A stretch of 14,826 nt of DNA from Verrucomicrobia bacterium UBA6775 (GCA_002453165.1 DKGH01000242.1:11636-26461), one strand, 5' to 3'. Shown: positions 1-6,647, counted from the stretch's first letter. Made by a program: numbers and translations. Notes: generated by a model from the letters alone, not told the origin.

Positions 1-74
1 ACTTCCACTTCAACTGTCGGGTTGCCTCGTGAGTCGAGAATCTCACGGGCCTGGATGCTTTCGATTCTTGTCAT
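1..74 (-). CDS. eno: Enolase, N-terminal part (cut by window edge)
   Basis: Enolase interconverts 2-phosphoglycerate and phosphoenolpyruvate in glycolysis and gluconeogenesis, in the cytoplasm. Only the first 24 codons are inside the window. Reading the minus strand from the ATG at 74 gives MTRIESIQAREILDSRGNPT and then VEVEV. This matches the strongly conserved enolase start (I..I.AREILDSRGNPTVEVE), so the identification is firm although the catalytic region lies outside. The upstream stretch has a GGGTGG ribosome-binding-like sequence about 6 bases before the ATG and a near-consensus promoter. The next gene on this strand ends about 100 bp upstream, so eno appears to have its own promoter and not to depend on readthrough. 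Confidence 0.93.
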   Translation of the reverse strand, partial: MTRIESIQAREILDSRGNPTVEVE

Positions 75-102
75 AAAAACCACCCAACGCGGGCGGCCGG
101 GC

Positions 103-130
103 ATAATAGGTTGGAATCCGCCTCCGTCAA
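103..130 (-). promoter_or_regulatory. Sigma70-type promoter for enolase
   Basis: On the minus strand a TTGACG -35 box (125-130) is followed after 16 bases by a TATTAT -10 box (103-108). Transcription would begin near position 95, leaving a leader of about 20 bases before the enolase ATG at 74. This is the best housekeeping promoter match seen in the window and fits a highly expressed glycolytic gene. Confidence 0.65.
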
Positions 131-147
131 GCGGCGGTTTGAAGACG

Positions 148-162
148 GCGCTTGGCCAAGCG
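148..162. repeat. Palindromic repeat copy 1 (intergenic)
   Basis: A perfect copy of the core CGCTTGGCCAAGCG at 149-162, preceded by G. It lies in the gap between enolase and the MORN lipoprotein, 15 bases beyond that lipoprotein's stop codon and about 20 bases upstream of the enolase -35 box. There is no T tract next to it, so it does not look like a standard terminator. This is the core used to define the dispersed family described in the findings. Confidence 0.85.
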
Positions 163-176
163 GGGGCGGACAAAGG

Positions 177-905
177 CTATTTGACTGGGATCTCTTCGCC
201 GGCCTCGTTCCACTTGGCCGTGGCGATGAACTTCCCATCCACCCAATTGCCCTCCTCTTTTATCTGCCCGTTCTTGTACCAGGTTTTAGCTTCACCGTCG
301 GCCCTGCCGTTTTTCATGTTCACTGCAGTCCTTATTAAGCCGTTGTCCCACCATGTTCTCCAGCGTCCATCTTGTAGACCATTTTTGTAGTTACCATCTG
401 CCACTTTCCAACCCTCTTCCGACCAGCGCTTTACACGGCCGGTGTACGGCTCCGATTCACCGGGGAAATGCCAGCGATTCTCGACCAATCTCAATACGTT
501 TTCCTCAACGAACCGCTCCCTCAACGCGCTTCGGATGGCGGCGGTAGAACGCGGCTCAACCGGTGGCGGTTTCGGAGCCGCCAAGTCTTCGGATAGCTTG
601 ATCTTCGGTTCAGTCGGGTCGGAGGGCTCAACCGTTGCGGGAGCCACGGCCACCGGTTCCTCTTCCGCGGGAGCTGTGCCGACATCGACCGTCGGCTCGG
701 CCGGAGGTGGTGACACCGGAGCGACGGGCTCCACCGGCTCCACGGCAGGTGCTGGAGGCTCAGTCTGGGCAACCGGTTCGGGAGCAGCGGCGGGAGTGTT
801 GGTCTCGGCGGCCGGCTCAGTCGGCGGCGCGGTTGCCGGGGTTTCCCCCGAGCCACATCCAACCAACAGAGCTGCGCACGCACATGAAATTGGCAAAAAT
901 CTCAT
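177..905 (-). CDS. Lipoprotein with C-terminal YwqK/MORN repeats
   Basis: A 242-residue predicted lipoprotein. The ATG at 905 is preferred over a TTG ten codons upstream because it puts a short signal peptide at the start, with the lipobox LLVGC and lipidated Cys17. Residues about 20-120 are a low-complexity Pro/Ala/Glu/Val-rich linker, as expected for a tether from the outer membrane. From about residue 145 come MORN_2/YwqK-type repeats with the pattern Y.G....W...G....G.Y..G..DG.W..W..NG (for example GLQDGRWRTWWDNG and then DGEAKTWYKNGQIKEEGNW). The family is often labelled 'YwqK antitoxin', but nothing here indicates a toxin partner. It is the third and most distant member of a run of similar proteins; the 308-bp gap to the next one suggests a separate transcript. 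Function unknown. Confidence 0.82.
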   Translation of the reverse strand: MRFLPISCACAALLVGCGSGETPATAPPTEPAAETNTPAAAPEPVAQTEPPAPAVEPVEPVAPVSPPPAEPTVDVGTAPAEEEPVAVAPATVEPSDPTEPKIKLSEDLAAPKPPPVEPRSTAAIRSALRERFVEENVLRLVENRWHFPGESEPYTGRVKRWSEEGWKVADGNYKNGLQDGRWRTWWDNGLIRTAVNMKNGRADGEAKTWYKNGQIKEEGNWVDGKFIATAKWNEAGEEIPVK

Positions 906-1213
906 GCGGAGAAAATCAACGAGACGCCCGTTCAAATCAAGGCTGTATCTCCAAAAAGAAACAGTACCCCGCCAAAACGTACGGGCTGTCGGCCGGGCTA
1001 CTTGCCGATGGTCGAGTTGTGATAGTCACTGGCACACCCACCGCCGGGTAGACCGATGGAGCCGCCATCGAAGCCGCCACCACCGCCGCCCAAGTAACCC
1101 ATCGCTCCCTGTGAATCCCCAGCTGATTGCAACCAATCGGATTGTCTCCTCTCTTTATTAATTAGCCTGTGGAGCTTGGCCAAATACACGCTGTGCGGGA
1201 TGACTTCGCCGTC
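906..1213. other. 308-bp spacer between two MORN protein genes
   Basis: No recognisable conserved gene is seen. The stretch holds a possible tiny Gly-rich reading frame on the minus strand (listed separately), a partial palindrome copy CTTGGCCAA at 1175-1183, and a minus-strand CCCG...CGGG stem with a T-rich run (about 950-985) that could be a weak terminator. No convincing promoter for the lipoprotein gene at 177-905 was found here. Confidence 0.4.
998..1102 (-). CDS. Possible 34-residue Gly-rich peptide (doubtful)
   Basis: A short minus-strand frame beginning MGYLGGGGGGFDGGSIGLPG and ending DYHNSTIGK. An AGGGAG sequence lies just before the ATG at 1102, closer than is ideal for a ribosome-binding site. 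The frame stays open upstream to a GTG at 1189, which would give 63 residues, but that extension looks like non-coding sequence and crosses a partial palindrome copy. It sits between two MORN protein genes read in the same direction. The Gly-rich composition may simply be GC-rich spacer. No family is recognised. Confidence 0.2.
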   Translation of the reverse strand: MGYLGGGGGGFDGGSIGLPGGGCASDYHNSTIGK

Positions 1214-1621
1214 CTAGGAATAGTAGACGATATTACCCGCCTTGCCCTTGGTGTACGTGGAAGTCATCTCCTTATGCCCGTTGAAATACCATTGGCCCCA
1301 GTCGCCATCGCGTTCGCCGTCCTTGTACTGGCCCTTCACGTGGAGGAGATCCTTCACCGCACGCCATTGGGTGTATTCGCCGTGACGAACTCCCTCCTTC
1401 ATGTGACCCACCCAGGCCAGCTCTCCATTGGCATACCACGCCGTGTGTGTGCCGGTGTGGGGTTTGTCTTGGCCAGCGGCGTAATAGAGGCCTTTCGCCT
1501 TCTTTTCCAGCTTGGGCTCGTACCGCGTGACCTTTTGCTTGTTCGCAGCGAATTCGGCCGACGCACACCCGGCGCCCATGACTGCAGTCGCCGCCAACAG
1601 GGAGAGATGAATGGGTTTCAT
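1214..1621 (-). CDS. Small MORN/YwqK-type lipoprotein
   Basis: A 135-residue predicted lipoprotein starting MKPIHLSLLAATAVMGAGC, with the lipobox ending at Cys19. The ATG at 1621 is chosen because the longer open frame (to 1807) overlaps the upstream gene and gives Arg/Pro-rich non-protein-like sequence, while this start gives a clean signal peptide. The mature part has the sequence GLYYAAG and then repeated Y.NG.....G....G...G.YTQW and KDGERDGDWGQWYFNGHKE units typical of MORN_2 repeats. It begins 13 bp after the stop of the neighbouring MORN gene on the same strand, so the two are very likely cotranscribed paralogues. These repeats probably form a small beta-sheet surface; the role and partner are unknown. 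Confidence 0.82.
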   Translation of the reverse strand: MKPIHLSLLAATAVMGAGCASAEFAANKQKVTRYEPKLEKKAKGLYYAAGQDKPHTGTHTAWYANGELAWVGHMKEGVRHGEYTQWRAVKDLLHVKGQYKDGERDGDWGQWYFNGHKEMTSTYTKGKAGNIVYYS

Positions 1622-1634
1622 GTCATCACCATTA

Positions 1635-2078
1635 TTATTTTTTAGTTTCTTGTTTTGCTTCTGGTGCTTCAGCAGGTGCTGAAGCGGAATCTGCCTTGTC
1701 GGGTGTCTGGTTGGCGGTGGGGTCGGCCGGCGCCTGCTTGACGCCATCGAAGTACGTGAATTTCTCAACCTGCTTGCCTGCCTCGTCGTACTGCACCCAC
1801 TCCCCATCCTGTTTGCCCTCCTTGTAGTTGCCCTCCCAGTGTAACTGGCCGTTGGCGTGCCACTGTTTCCACGGGCCGGTGGGTTTGCCTTCGCTGATCT
1901 GCCCCTCCTGTGCCTTGGTTCCGTTGGGGTGAAAGACGGTACCGGGGCCGGTGTAAACGTTCGTCTCCCCGGCCTTGTAATACAGCCCGTCGTCGCCGCG
2001 TTTCACGCCGACTTTGCTAGGCTTAAGTTGCAGGAAAACCACGGCCGCAATGGCCAGCACTAAGAGAATCCATTTCAT
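1635..2078 (-). CDS. Membrane-anchored MORN/YwqK-type protein
   Basis: A 147-residue protein whose N-terminus (MKWILLVLAIAAVVFLQLK) is a single hydrophobic segment, probably an uncleaved anchor since it has no lipobox. The middle carries MORN_2-type units: GLYYKAGETNVYTGPGTVFH, then GPWKQWHANGQLHWEGNY and KEGKQDGEWVQYDEAGKQ. The tail after about residue 110 is Pro/Ala/Lys/Glu-rich and disordered. The GLYY.AG motif is shared with the downstream lipoprotein 13 bp away, which supports gene duplication within one operon. A candidate promoter lies 24-53 bp upstream, in the spacer shared with the divergent SDR gene. Function unknown. Confidence 0.85.
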   Translation of the reverse strand: MKWILLVLAIAAVVFLQLKPSKVGVKRGDDGLYYKAGETNVYTGPGTVFHPNGTKAQEGQISEGKPTGPWKQWHANGQLHWEGNYKEGKQDGEWVQYDEAGKQVEKFTYFDGVKQAPADPTANQTPDKADSASAPAEAPEAKQETKK

Positions 2079-2101
2079 GAGCGGCGAACCATACGTCTGA
2101 T

Positions 2102-2131
2102 TTTAAAGCCGTGCAAACGTAAAAAAGTCAA
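2102..2131 (-). promoter_or_regulatory. Candidate promoter for the MORN gene pair
   Basis: On the minus strand TTGACT (2126-2131) and TTTAAA (2102-2107) are separated by 18 bases, placing a start near 2095 and a short leader before the ATG at 2078. A palindrome copy begins at the base next to the -35 box. The match is moderate and rests on sequence alone. Confidence 0.45.
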
Positions 2132-2150
2132 CTTGGCCAAGCGCTTGGCC
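2132..2150. repeat. Palindromic repeat copy 2 (divergent spacer, extended)
   Basis: CTTGGCCAAGCGCTTGGCC, that is one arm set plus part of a second at a 12-bp period. It lies in the spacer between the divergent MORN and SDR genes and abuts the candidate -35 box of the MORN gene. It is upstream of the chosen SDR start and so is treated as non-coding. Confidence 0.8.
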
Positions 2151-2201
2151 GGAGTGGATTTTCCTTCAACCAAGCGATCGGCTGGTGGAGACTGCGCGGC
2201 C

Positions 2202-3014
2202 ATGTTGGAAAACTTGTTTGATTTGACCGGAGAGGTTGCGGTGGTGATTGGTGCCACCGGAGCACTAGGAGGGGCTTGCGCGATGGCGATGGCCGGAGCC
2301 GGGGCGAAGATTGCTGTGGTGGGCCGCAGCGCCGAGCGCGGCGAGGCACGTGTGAAGGAGATCACCGATGCCGGAGGCCAGGCACAGTTTTTCAGCTGCG
2401 ACGCTATGGATCCCGCCAGCCTTGCGTCATGCCACGAGGCGCTTGGCCAAGCGCTTGGCTCGCCGACTGTGCTGCTCAATGCCGCAGGCGGCAACGATCC
2501 GGACGCGACGGTAACTCCGGAGATGCCGTTCGAAAACATCCCGCAACCGGCCTGGGCCAAGGTGTTCGACCTGAACCTCGTCGGGGGATTTCTGCTGCCG
2601 TGCCAGGAGTTTGGACCTGCGATGTGCGAGCGCGGCAAGGGCAGTATCATCAACATCGCCAGCGTCACCTCGCACCTGCCCCTCTCGAAGGTGATCGCCT
2701 ACTCCGCCTCCAAGGCGGCCGTTCTGAGCGCCACCCGATTTCTCGCCCGCGAGTGGGCCACGAAAGGCGTGCGCGTGAACAGCATCACGCCCGGATTTTT
2801 CCCGGCGGAACAAAACAAGAAGTTGCTTTTCAATGAGGACGGTACGCCAAGCGACCGGGCGAAATCGATTTTCGGCCACACGCCAATGGGCCGTTTCGGC
2901 GACCCAAGCGAGCTGGCCGGTGCGGCGGTTTATCTGGCCAGCGAAAAGGCGGCGAGCTTCGTAACCGGCTCCGACATCGTGGTCGACGGCGGGTTCCTCA
3001 GCCAAACCATCTGA
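2202..3014 (+). CDS. SDR oxidoreductase, fructuronate reductase-like
   Basis: A 270-residue short-chain dehydrogenase/reductase. The ATG at 2202 is chosen over a TTG at 2133 because the family starts at about LFDLTGEVAVVIGATGALGG and a GGTGGAG sequence lies upstream. The nucleotide-binding loop is GATGALGG (17-24), the NAAG motif is at 93-96, and the active site is Ser154, Tyr167 and Lys171 (YSASK). The C-terminal half (PGFFPAEQNKKLLFNEDG, HTPMGRFGDP, VVDGGF) closely resembles the SDR-type D-mannonate oxidoreductase/fructuronate reductase group, which interconverts fructuronate and D-mannonate with NAD(P)H. Substrate is inferred from resemblance only. A palindrome copy encodes ALGQALG at 80-86, just before the NAAG strand. 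The gene is followed after 6 bp by a LarA-like gene in the same frame. Confidence 0.88.
   Translation: MLENLFDLTGEVAVVIGATGALGGACAMAMAGAGAKIAVVGRSAERGEARVKEITDAGGQAQFFSCDAMDPASLASCHEALGQALGSPTVLLNAAGGNDPDATVTPEMPFENIPQPAWAKVFDLNLVGGFLLPCQEFGPAMCERGKGSIINIASVTSHLPLSKVIAYSASKAAVLSATRFLAREWATKGVRVNSITPGFFPAEQNKKLLFNEDGTPSDRAKSIFGHTPMGRFGDPSELAGAAVYLASEKAASFVTGSDIVVDGGFLSQTI
2439..2459. repeat. Palindromic repeat copy 3 (inside SDR gene)
   Basis: The full core plus a partial second unit at the 12-bp period, read in frame as Ala-Leu-Gly-Gln-Ala-Leu-Gly at residues 80-86. This is the end of the helix before the NAAG motif, a place where SDR proteins tolerate some length variation. Confidence 0.85.
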
Positions 3015-3020
3015 CGCGCC

Positions 3021-4292
3021 GTGGGGGTCTTTTCCAAAAAAGTATCCGAGGGCAGACTGCTCACCGATGAGCAGGCGGTCGAGGTCGTGGCCAAGGCGAT
3101 GCCGGAGGAGGAGTTCCGCGGTCGCAAGGTGCTGCTCATCGTCCCCGATGCCACGCGCACGGCGCCGGTGGGGACGATGTTTAAGGCGATCCACGAGCAA
3201 GTCGGGGGTGTCTCGGCGGCGATCGATGTCATGATCGCGCTGGGCACGCATCAGGCCATGAGCGAGGAGGCGATCGAGCAACGGCTGGAGATCACGCACG
3301 ACGAGCGCACCGGCCAATACGCTGCGGTGCAGTTTTTCAATCATGCGTGGGACGACCCCAGCGCGCTCAAAAACATCGGCATCATTTCCGCCAACGAAAT
3401 CAGCGACCTCAGCGGCGGATTGTTTGAGATGGACGTGCCGGTGGAGGTCAATGCCAAGCTGTTCGACTACGATCACATCGTGATCATCGGGCCGGTTTTC
3501 CCGCACGAGGTGGTCGGCTTTTCCGGCGGCAACAAATACCTCTTCCCCGGCGTCGCCGGGCCGCAGGTGCTGAACTTTTTCCATTGGCTCGGCGCAGTGA
3601 TCACCACCCCAAAAATCATCGGCCACAAGTGGACGCCGGTTCGAAAGGTCGTCGACCGCGCCGGAGCGATGTTAAAAACCCCCAAGCTCGCCTTTTGCAT
3701 GGTCGTCGAGAGCGACGGCATGAGTGGACTGTTCGCCGGGCCGATCGAGGAGGCGTGGTCTGCGGCCGCCGACCTGTCCTCCGAGCGCCACACGCGCACG
3801 ATGGACAATCCGTTCCACACGATCCTCGCCTGTGCGCCGAAGATGTACGATGAAATTTGGACCGCCGGAAAATGCATGTACAAACTCGAGTCCGTTCTGG
3901 CTGATGGCGGCGAGCTGATCATTTACGCGCCGCACATCAGCGATGTCTGCATCGCGCACGGCGAAACGATCGAGAAAGTCGGCTACCATTGCCGCGACTA
4001 TTTCCTCAAGCAATGGGATCAATTCAAGGACATGCCGTGGGGTGCGTTGGCGCACTGCGTGCATGTGAAGGGATTGGGCACCTACGAAAACGGGGTGGAG
4101 ACGCCACGCGCCGAGGTCACGCTGGCCACCCAAATCCCCGAGGCCAAGTGCAGGCAAATCAACCTTGGCTACCGCGATCCCGCGACGATCAACCCGGAGG
4201 ATTTTGCCAACCGCGAGGACGAAGGCATCCTGCTCGTCCCCCACGCCGGCGAACGCCTGTTCCGCTTGGCCAACCCACCCGCCTGGGCATAG
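3021..4292 (+). CDS. LarA-like nickel-pincer racemase/epimerase
   Basis: A 423-residue member of the lactate racemase LarA superfamily (DUF2088), close to the usual length of about 424. Known members use a nickel-pincer nucleotide cofactor to racemise or epimerise 2-hydroxyacids by hydride transfer. Visible landmarks are PDATRTAP (Asp43, Arg46), GTHQ with His77, PHEVVGFSGGNKYLFPG with His162 and Lys172, and FFHW with His188. The Lys172-His188 and His162-Lys172 spacings equal those of the cofactor lysine, nickel-ligand histidine and catalytic histidine of Lactobacillus LarA, so the enzyme is probably active. Start is GTG, with no clear ribosome-binding site, 6 bp after the SDR stop; translational coupling is likely. 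No larB, larC or larE is visible. Together with a mannonate-type SDR, a sugar-acid substrate such as an aldonate is more likely than lactate; this is inference. Confidence 0.86.
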   Translation: MGVFSKKVSEGRLLTDEQAVEVVAKAMPEEEFRGRKVLLIVPDATRTAPVGTMFKAIHEQVGGVSAAIDVMIALGTHQAMSEEAIEQRLEITHDERTGQYAAVQFFNHAWDDPSALKNIGIISANEISDLSGGLFEMDVPVEVNAKLFDYDHIVIIGPVFPHEVVGFSGGNKYLFPGVAGPQVLNFFHWLGAVITTPKIIGHKWTPVRKVVDRAGAMLKTPKLAFCMVVESDGMSGLFAGPIEEAWSAAADLSSERHTRTMDNPFHTILACAPKMYDEIWTAGKCMYKLESVLADGGELIIYAPHISDVCIAHGETIEKVGYHCRDYFLKQWDQFKDMPWGALAHCVHVKGLGTYENGVETPRAEVTLATQIPEAKCRQINLGYRDPATINPEDFANREDEGILLVPHAGERLFRLANPPAWA

Positions 4293-4301
4293 CGCTTGGC
4301 C
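4263..4301. repeat. Two partial palindrome copies at the LarA-like gene end
   Basis: CGCTTGGCCAA (4263-4273) encodes Arg-Leu-Ala-Asn near the protein's C-terminus. AGCGCTTGGCC (4291-4301) overlaps the TAG stop. Both look like decayed or half copies of the dispersed palindrome. Confidence 0.5.
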
Positions 4302-4321
4302 TGTTTGGGATGAATTTTGCT

Positions 4322-4385
4322 GACTCGCAGGCTCGTCACTCCACCTTCAGCCAAGCGCAAAAATGGAGGGACGAGCCTGCGAGTC
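4322..4385. repeat. 22-bp-arm inverted repeat between convergent genes
   Basis: Arms 4322-4343 and 4364-4385 are reverse complements apart from one mismatch (A at 4338 opposite G at 4369); the outer 16 bp (GACTCGCAGGCTCGTC) are perfect. The 20-base loop contains CCAAGCGC, half of the dispersed palindrome. It sits between the convergent ends of the LarA-like gene (4292) and carbonic anhydrase gene (4396). It could act as a two-way terminator, but no T tract follows on either strand, so a REP-like repeat element is equally possible. Confidence 0.8.
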
Positions 4386-4395
4386 CGGTTTGTGG

Positions 4396-4998
4396 CTAGA
4401 GTAATTCCACCCGGCCGGTGCTCAGTGAGTACTGTGCGCCGACAATCTCGAGGCCGTCATTTTGCACTTGGCTTGAGAGGATGTCGGAGCCGGCGCGGAG
4501 TTGCTCGACTGATTGGCGGATGTTCGCCTGCACAGCGCGCTGGAGCAACGCGGCCTCGTCCGCGTCCCCGCCCATTAACGGCTCCACCGCCGGGCGAACC
4601 CGGTCGACAATCGCGCTGAGATTTGGTGACCGATCTTCGCTTGGCTGTCGCAGCTCGCTGATTGTCGCCGAGACGGCGCCGCAATTCTGGTGCCCCAACA
4701 CCACGACCAGTCGCGTGCCGAACTGGGACGTGGCGTACTCGATGCTGCCGATCTGCGATGGCGCGACGATGTTGCCGGCCACCCGGATGACAAACAGGTG
4801 ACCGAGGCTGAAGTCAAAAACAATCTCCGATGGCACGCGCGAGTCAGAGCAGCCGAGGATAATCGCGAACGGCTCCTGACCGGACGCCAGCTCGCTGCGG
4901 CGCTCCGGATTCGCCAACGACTCCAGCAGCGGACTGCCGGAGACGAATCGTTCGTTGCCCTCCTTCAGCCGGGCGATGGCTTCCTGTGCGGAAATCAT
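4396..4998 (-). CDS. Beta-class carbonic anhydrase
   Basis: A 200-residue zinc enzyme interconverting CO2 and bicarbonate, presumably cytoplasmic as no signal peptide is seen. Zinc ligands and catalytic dyad are visible: Cys50, Asp52 and Arg54 in CSDSRVP, and His103 and Cys106 in GHQNCGA. The motif IRVAGN is also typical. The ATG at 4998 gives the usual family start (ISAQEAIARLKEGNERFVSG); the longer open frame to 5130 lies inside the upstream gene and is rejected. The start overlaps the TGA of the leucyl aminopeptidase gene as ATGA, implying coupled translation from one transcript. The mature length matches bacterial beta enzymes. Any link between the two functions is unclear; the pairing may only reflect shared housekeeping expression. 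Confidence 0.93.
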   Translation of the reverse strand: MISAQEAIARLKEGNERFVSGSPLLESLANPERRSELASGQEPFAIILGCSDSRVPSEIVFDFSLGHLFVIRVAGNIVAPSQIGSIEYATSQFGTRLVVVLGHQNCGAVSATISELRQPSEDRSPNLSAIVDRVRPAVEPLMGGDADEAALLQRAVQANIRQSVEQLRAGSDILSSQVQNDGLEIVGAQYSLSTGRVELL

Positions 4999-6440
4999 CC
5001 GAGCCCTCCGTTCGCCCAGTTTTCGACCACGCGCACGAGTGAACGCACCGCGATTCCGGAGGCTCCCTTCGGCGCGTTGGGCACCCCCTTGTCGAGGTTG
5101 GCCGTGCCGGCGATGTCGAGGTGCGCCCATGGTGTGCCGTCAACAAATTGCTCGAGAAACTTGGCCGCCGTGATTGTCCCGGCCTTGCGGTCCGTGCCAG
5201 CGTTGCGCAGGTCGGACAGATCGCCCTTCATCGGCTCGAGATATTCGTCGTTCATCGGCAGCGCCCAGAATTGTTCGCCGATCGACTGCCCTGAGGCGGT
5301 GATGTGCGACTGCAACGAATCATTATTACTCATCAGGCCGATGTTCACCGCGCCCAGCGCAACACTCACGGCACCGGTCAATGTCGCGGCGTCAATCAGG
5401 TGTGTCGCGCCCTCACGCACGGCATACGTCAAGGCATCGGCGAGGACGAGCCGGCCCTCGGCGTCGGTGTTGATCACTTCGATGGTCTTGCCGTTCATCG
5501 CCTGCACGATGTCCCCCGGTCGGGTGGCCGTGCCGCTGGGCATATTCTCGACGAGGCCAAGCAGGCAGCTCACACGCTGCGGCAAACCAAGCCGCGCGAT
5601 CGCCGTGATCGCCCCGAGCATGGTCGCAGCGCCGGCCATGTCGTACTTCATTTTTTCCATCGAGTTCGCCGGCTTGAGCGACAGGCCACCGGTGTCAAAC
5701 GTAACGCCTTTGCCGACGAGAAACAGGTGCGAGTCGCCGGTGGCATCTGTGGGATTCCAACTCAGGCGAACCAGCCGTGGCGGCCTCGCGGAGCCCCTCG
5801 CCACGCTCAGCAGTGAACCTGCCCCAAGCGCCTCAAGCGCCGGTTCGTCGAGCACCTCGACATCCAACCCGGCCGCTTTGCCCATCGACTCGGCCATGTC
5901 GGCAAACTCCTCCGGGCCAAGGTCATTCGCCGGCGTGTCCACCAGACGCCGTGTCACGTTCACCGACTCACCGACAATGCGCCCGGCCTCGAACACGCCC
6001 GTGTCCGCGCCCGGCGCCACGATCAAAATCTCTTCCACCGCAGCGGCCGATTCGTCGCTCTTGTACTTCGGCCGCTCGTACCCGCCGTACGCGCAGCCCT
6101 CCGCCACGGCGCGGACCAGCTCTCCATCGGCCAATGCGATCACGACACGCTTGAACTTGCGTTGCTGTGCCCCCCGCACCGCTTGGCCAGCCATGCGAAA
6201 CGCTTGATTCGCATCGAGCGCATCACCGACCCCCAGTAGCATTAATCGCTTGGCAGCGAGTTCCTTTGGCTCGTGCAGGATGGTCAACTCGCTTGGCTTG
6301 CCGGCGATCTCGCCCGACTCGCGCAGCGCGGCGATCTGCGCCTCAGCCGCTTGGCCAAGCGCCGCGCCGCCGGCCAACGGTTCGACCAGGGCATCGCACT
6401 CCAGTTCCGCCAGCGGCCCATCGTGTAGACTAATATTCAT
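4995..6440 (-). CDS. pepA: Leucyl aminopeptidase, M17 family
   Basis: A 481-residue cytosolic M17 aminopeptidase, which removes N-terminal residues from peptides with two metal ions. The C-terminal catalytic domain shows Lys244 and Asp249 (VGKGVTFDTGG), Lys256, Asp267 (YDMAG), Asp326 and Glu328 with Arg330 in the NTDAEGRL signature. These spacings equal those of E. coli PepA, so the site is complete. The N-terminal domain (about 1-150) is divergent, as is usual. It contains a palindrome copy encoding ALGQA (27-31) and a partial one (AGQA at about 84-87), both in its variable region. The ATG at 6440 has only a weak ribosome-binding sequence; TACAAT (6473-6478, minus strand) is a possible -10 box. 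The stop overlaps the carbonic anhydrase start (ATGA). Confidence 0.94.
   Translation of the reverse strand: MNISLHDGPLAELECDALVEPLAGGAALGQAAEAQIAALRESGEIAGKPSELTILHEPKELAAKRLMLLGVGDALDANQAFRMAGQAVRGAQQRKFKRVVIALADGELVRAVAEGCAYGGYERPKYKSDESAAAVEEILIVAPGADTGVFEAGRIVGESVNVTRRLVDTPANDLGPEEFADMAESMGKAAGLDVEVLDEPALEALGAGSLLSVARGSARPPRLVRLSWNPTDATGDSHLFLVGKGVTFDTGGLSLKPANSMEKMKYDMAGAATMLGAITAIARLGLPQRVSCLLGLVENMPSGTATRPGDIVQAMNGKTIEVINTDAEGRLVLADALTYAVREGATHLIDAATLTGAVSVALGAVNIGLMSNNDSLQSHITASGQSIGEQFWALPMNDEYLEPMKGDLSDLRNAGTDRKAGTITAAKFLEQFVDGTPWAHLDIAGTANLDKGVPNAPKGASGIAVRSLVRVVENWANGGLG
6180..6190. repeat. Partial palindrome copy inside aminopeptidase gene
   Basis: CGCTTGGCCAG, a truncated copy read on the coding strand within Met-Ala-Gly-Gln-Ala. 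It may be a decayed element or ordinary coding sequence. Confidence 0.4.
6348..6361. repeat. Palindromic repeat copy 4 (inside aminopeptidase gene)
   Basis: A perfect 14-base core, read as Ala-Leu-Gly-Gln-Ala at residues 27-31 of the aminopeptidase, in the poorly conserved N-terminal domain. Confidence 0.85.
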
Positions 6441-6533
6441 AAAACGCGCTCATCATCCGGGGCAGACGACGCATTGTAAAGCGGCGAGGTTTTTCTGAGG
6501 GAGACGGAGCAGGGGCAGCAGTGACCACCGAAC

Positions 6534-6547
6534 GCGCTTGGCCAAGC
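6534..6547. repeat. Palindromic repeat copy 5 (intergenic)
   Basis: GCGCTTGGCCAAGC, the left boundary of the hairpin-containing spacer. It lacks the last core base. Confidence 0.8.
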
Positions 6548-6561
6548 TGGAGAAAGCACCC

Positions 6562-6647
6562 AACTTCGTCCTCCTACTCGCCCCTCGTACTTCGCCATCG
6601 AGAAGGAATCGATTGCGAGGGAGGAGTACAAAGGATGAGTACGAGTT
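6562..6647. repeat. Imperfect long hairpin between two palindromes
   Basis: The left arm (from AACTTCGTCCTCCTACTC through CCCTCG at 6582-6587) and right arm (CGAGGG at 6616-6621 through GAGTACGAGTT ending 6647) are imperfect reverse complements with a few gaps. An inner stem ATCGA (6597-6601) pairs with TCGAT (6609-6613) around a 7-base loop. It resembles a degenerate non-coding repeat or MITE-like unit; no transposase is nearby. Confidence 0.5.

Noticed and set aside
177..2078. A toxin-antitoxin locus, from the YwqK family name
   Set aside because: All three proteins are exported or anchored and no toxin-like gene is adjacent; the label comes from one Bacillus system.
2133..2201. N-terminal extension of the SDR protein (MAKRLAGVDF...)
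   Set aside because: It would start at a TTG inside a palindrome copy and precede the normal family start; the ATG at 2202 has a better upstream sequence.
2427..3626. 399-codon minus-strand frame opposite the SDR and LarA-like genes
   Set aside because: Both sense genes have full catalytic motifs; the antisense product is His/Arg/Asp-rich, typical of a shadow frame.
4690..6207. 505-codon open frame on the plus strand opposite the aminopeptidase
   Set aside because: It lies wholly opposite a gene with a complete M17 active site, its product is Ser/Arg/Pro-rich and low in conserved features, and long shadow frames are common in GC-rich DNA.
6437..6631. A 64-codon gene in the spacer before the aminopeptidase
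   Set aside because: The frame coincides with an imperfect hairpin and gives sequence without protein character or a good start.
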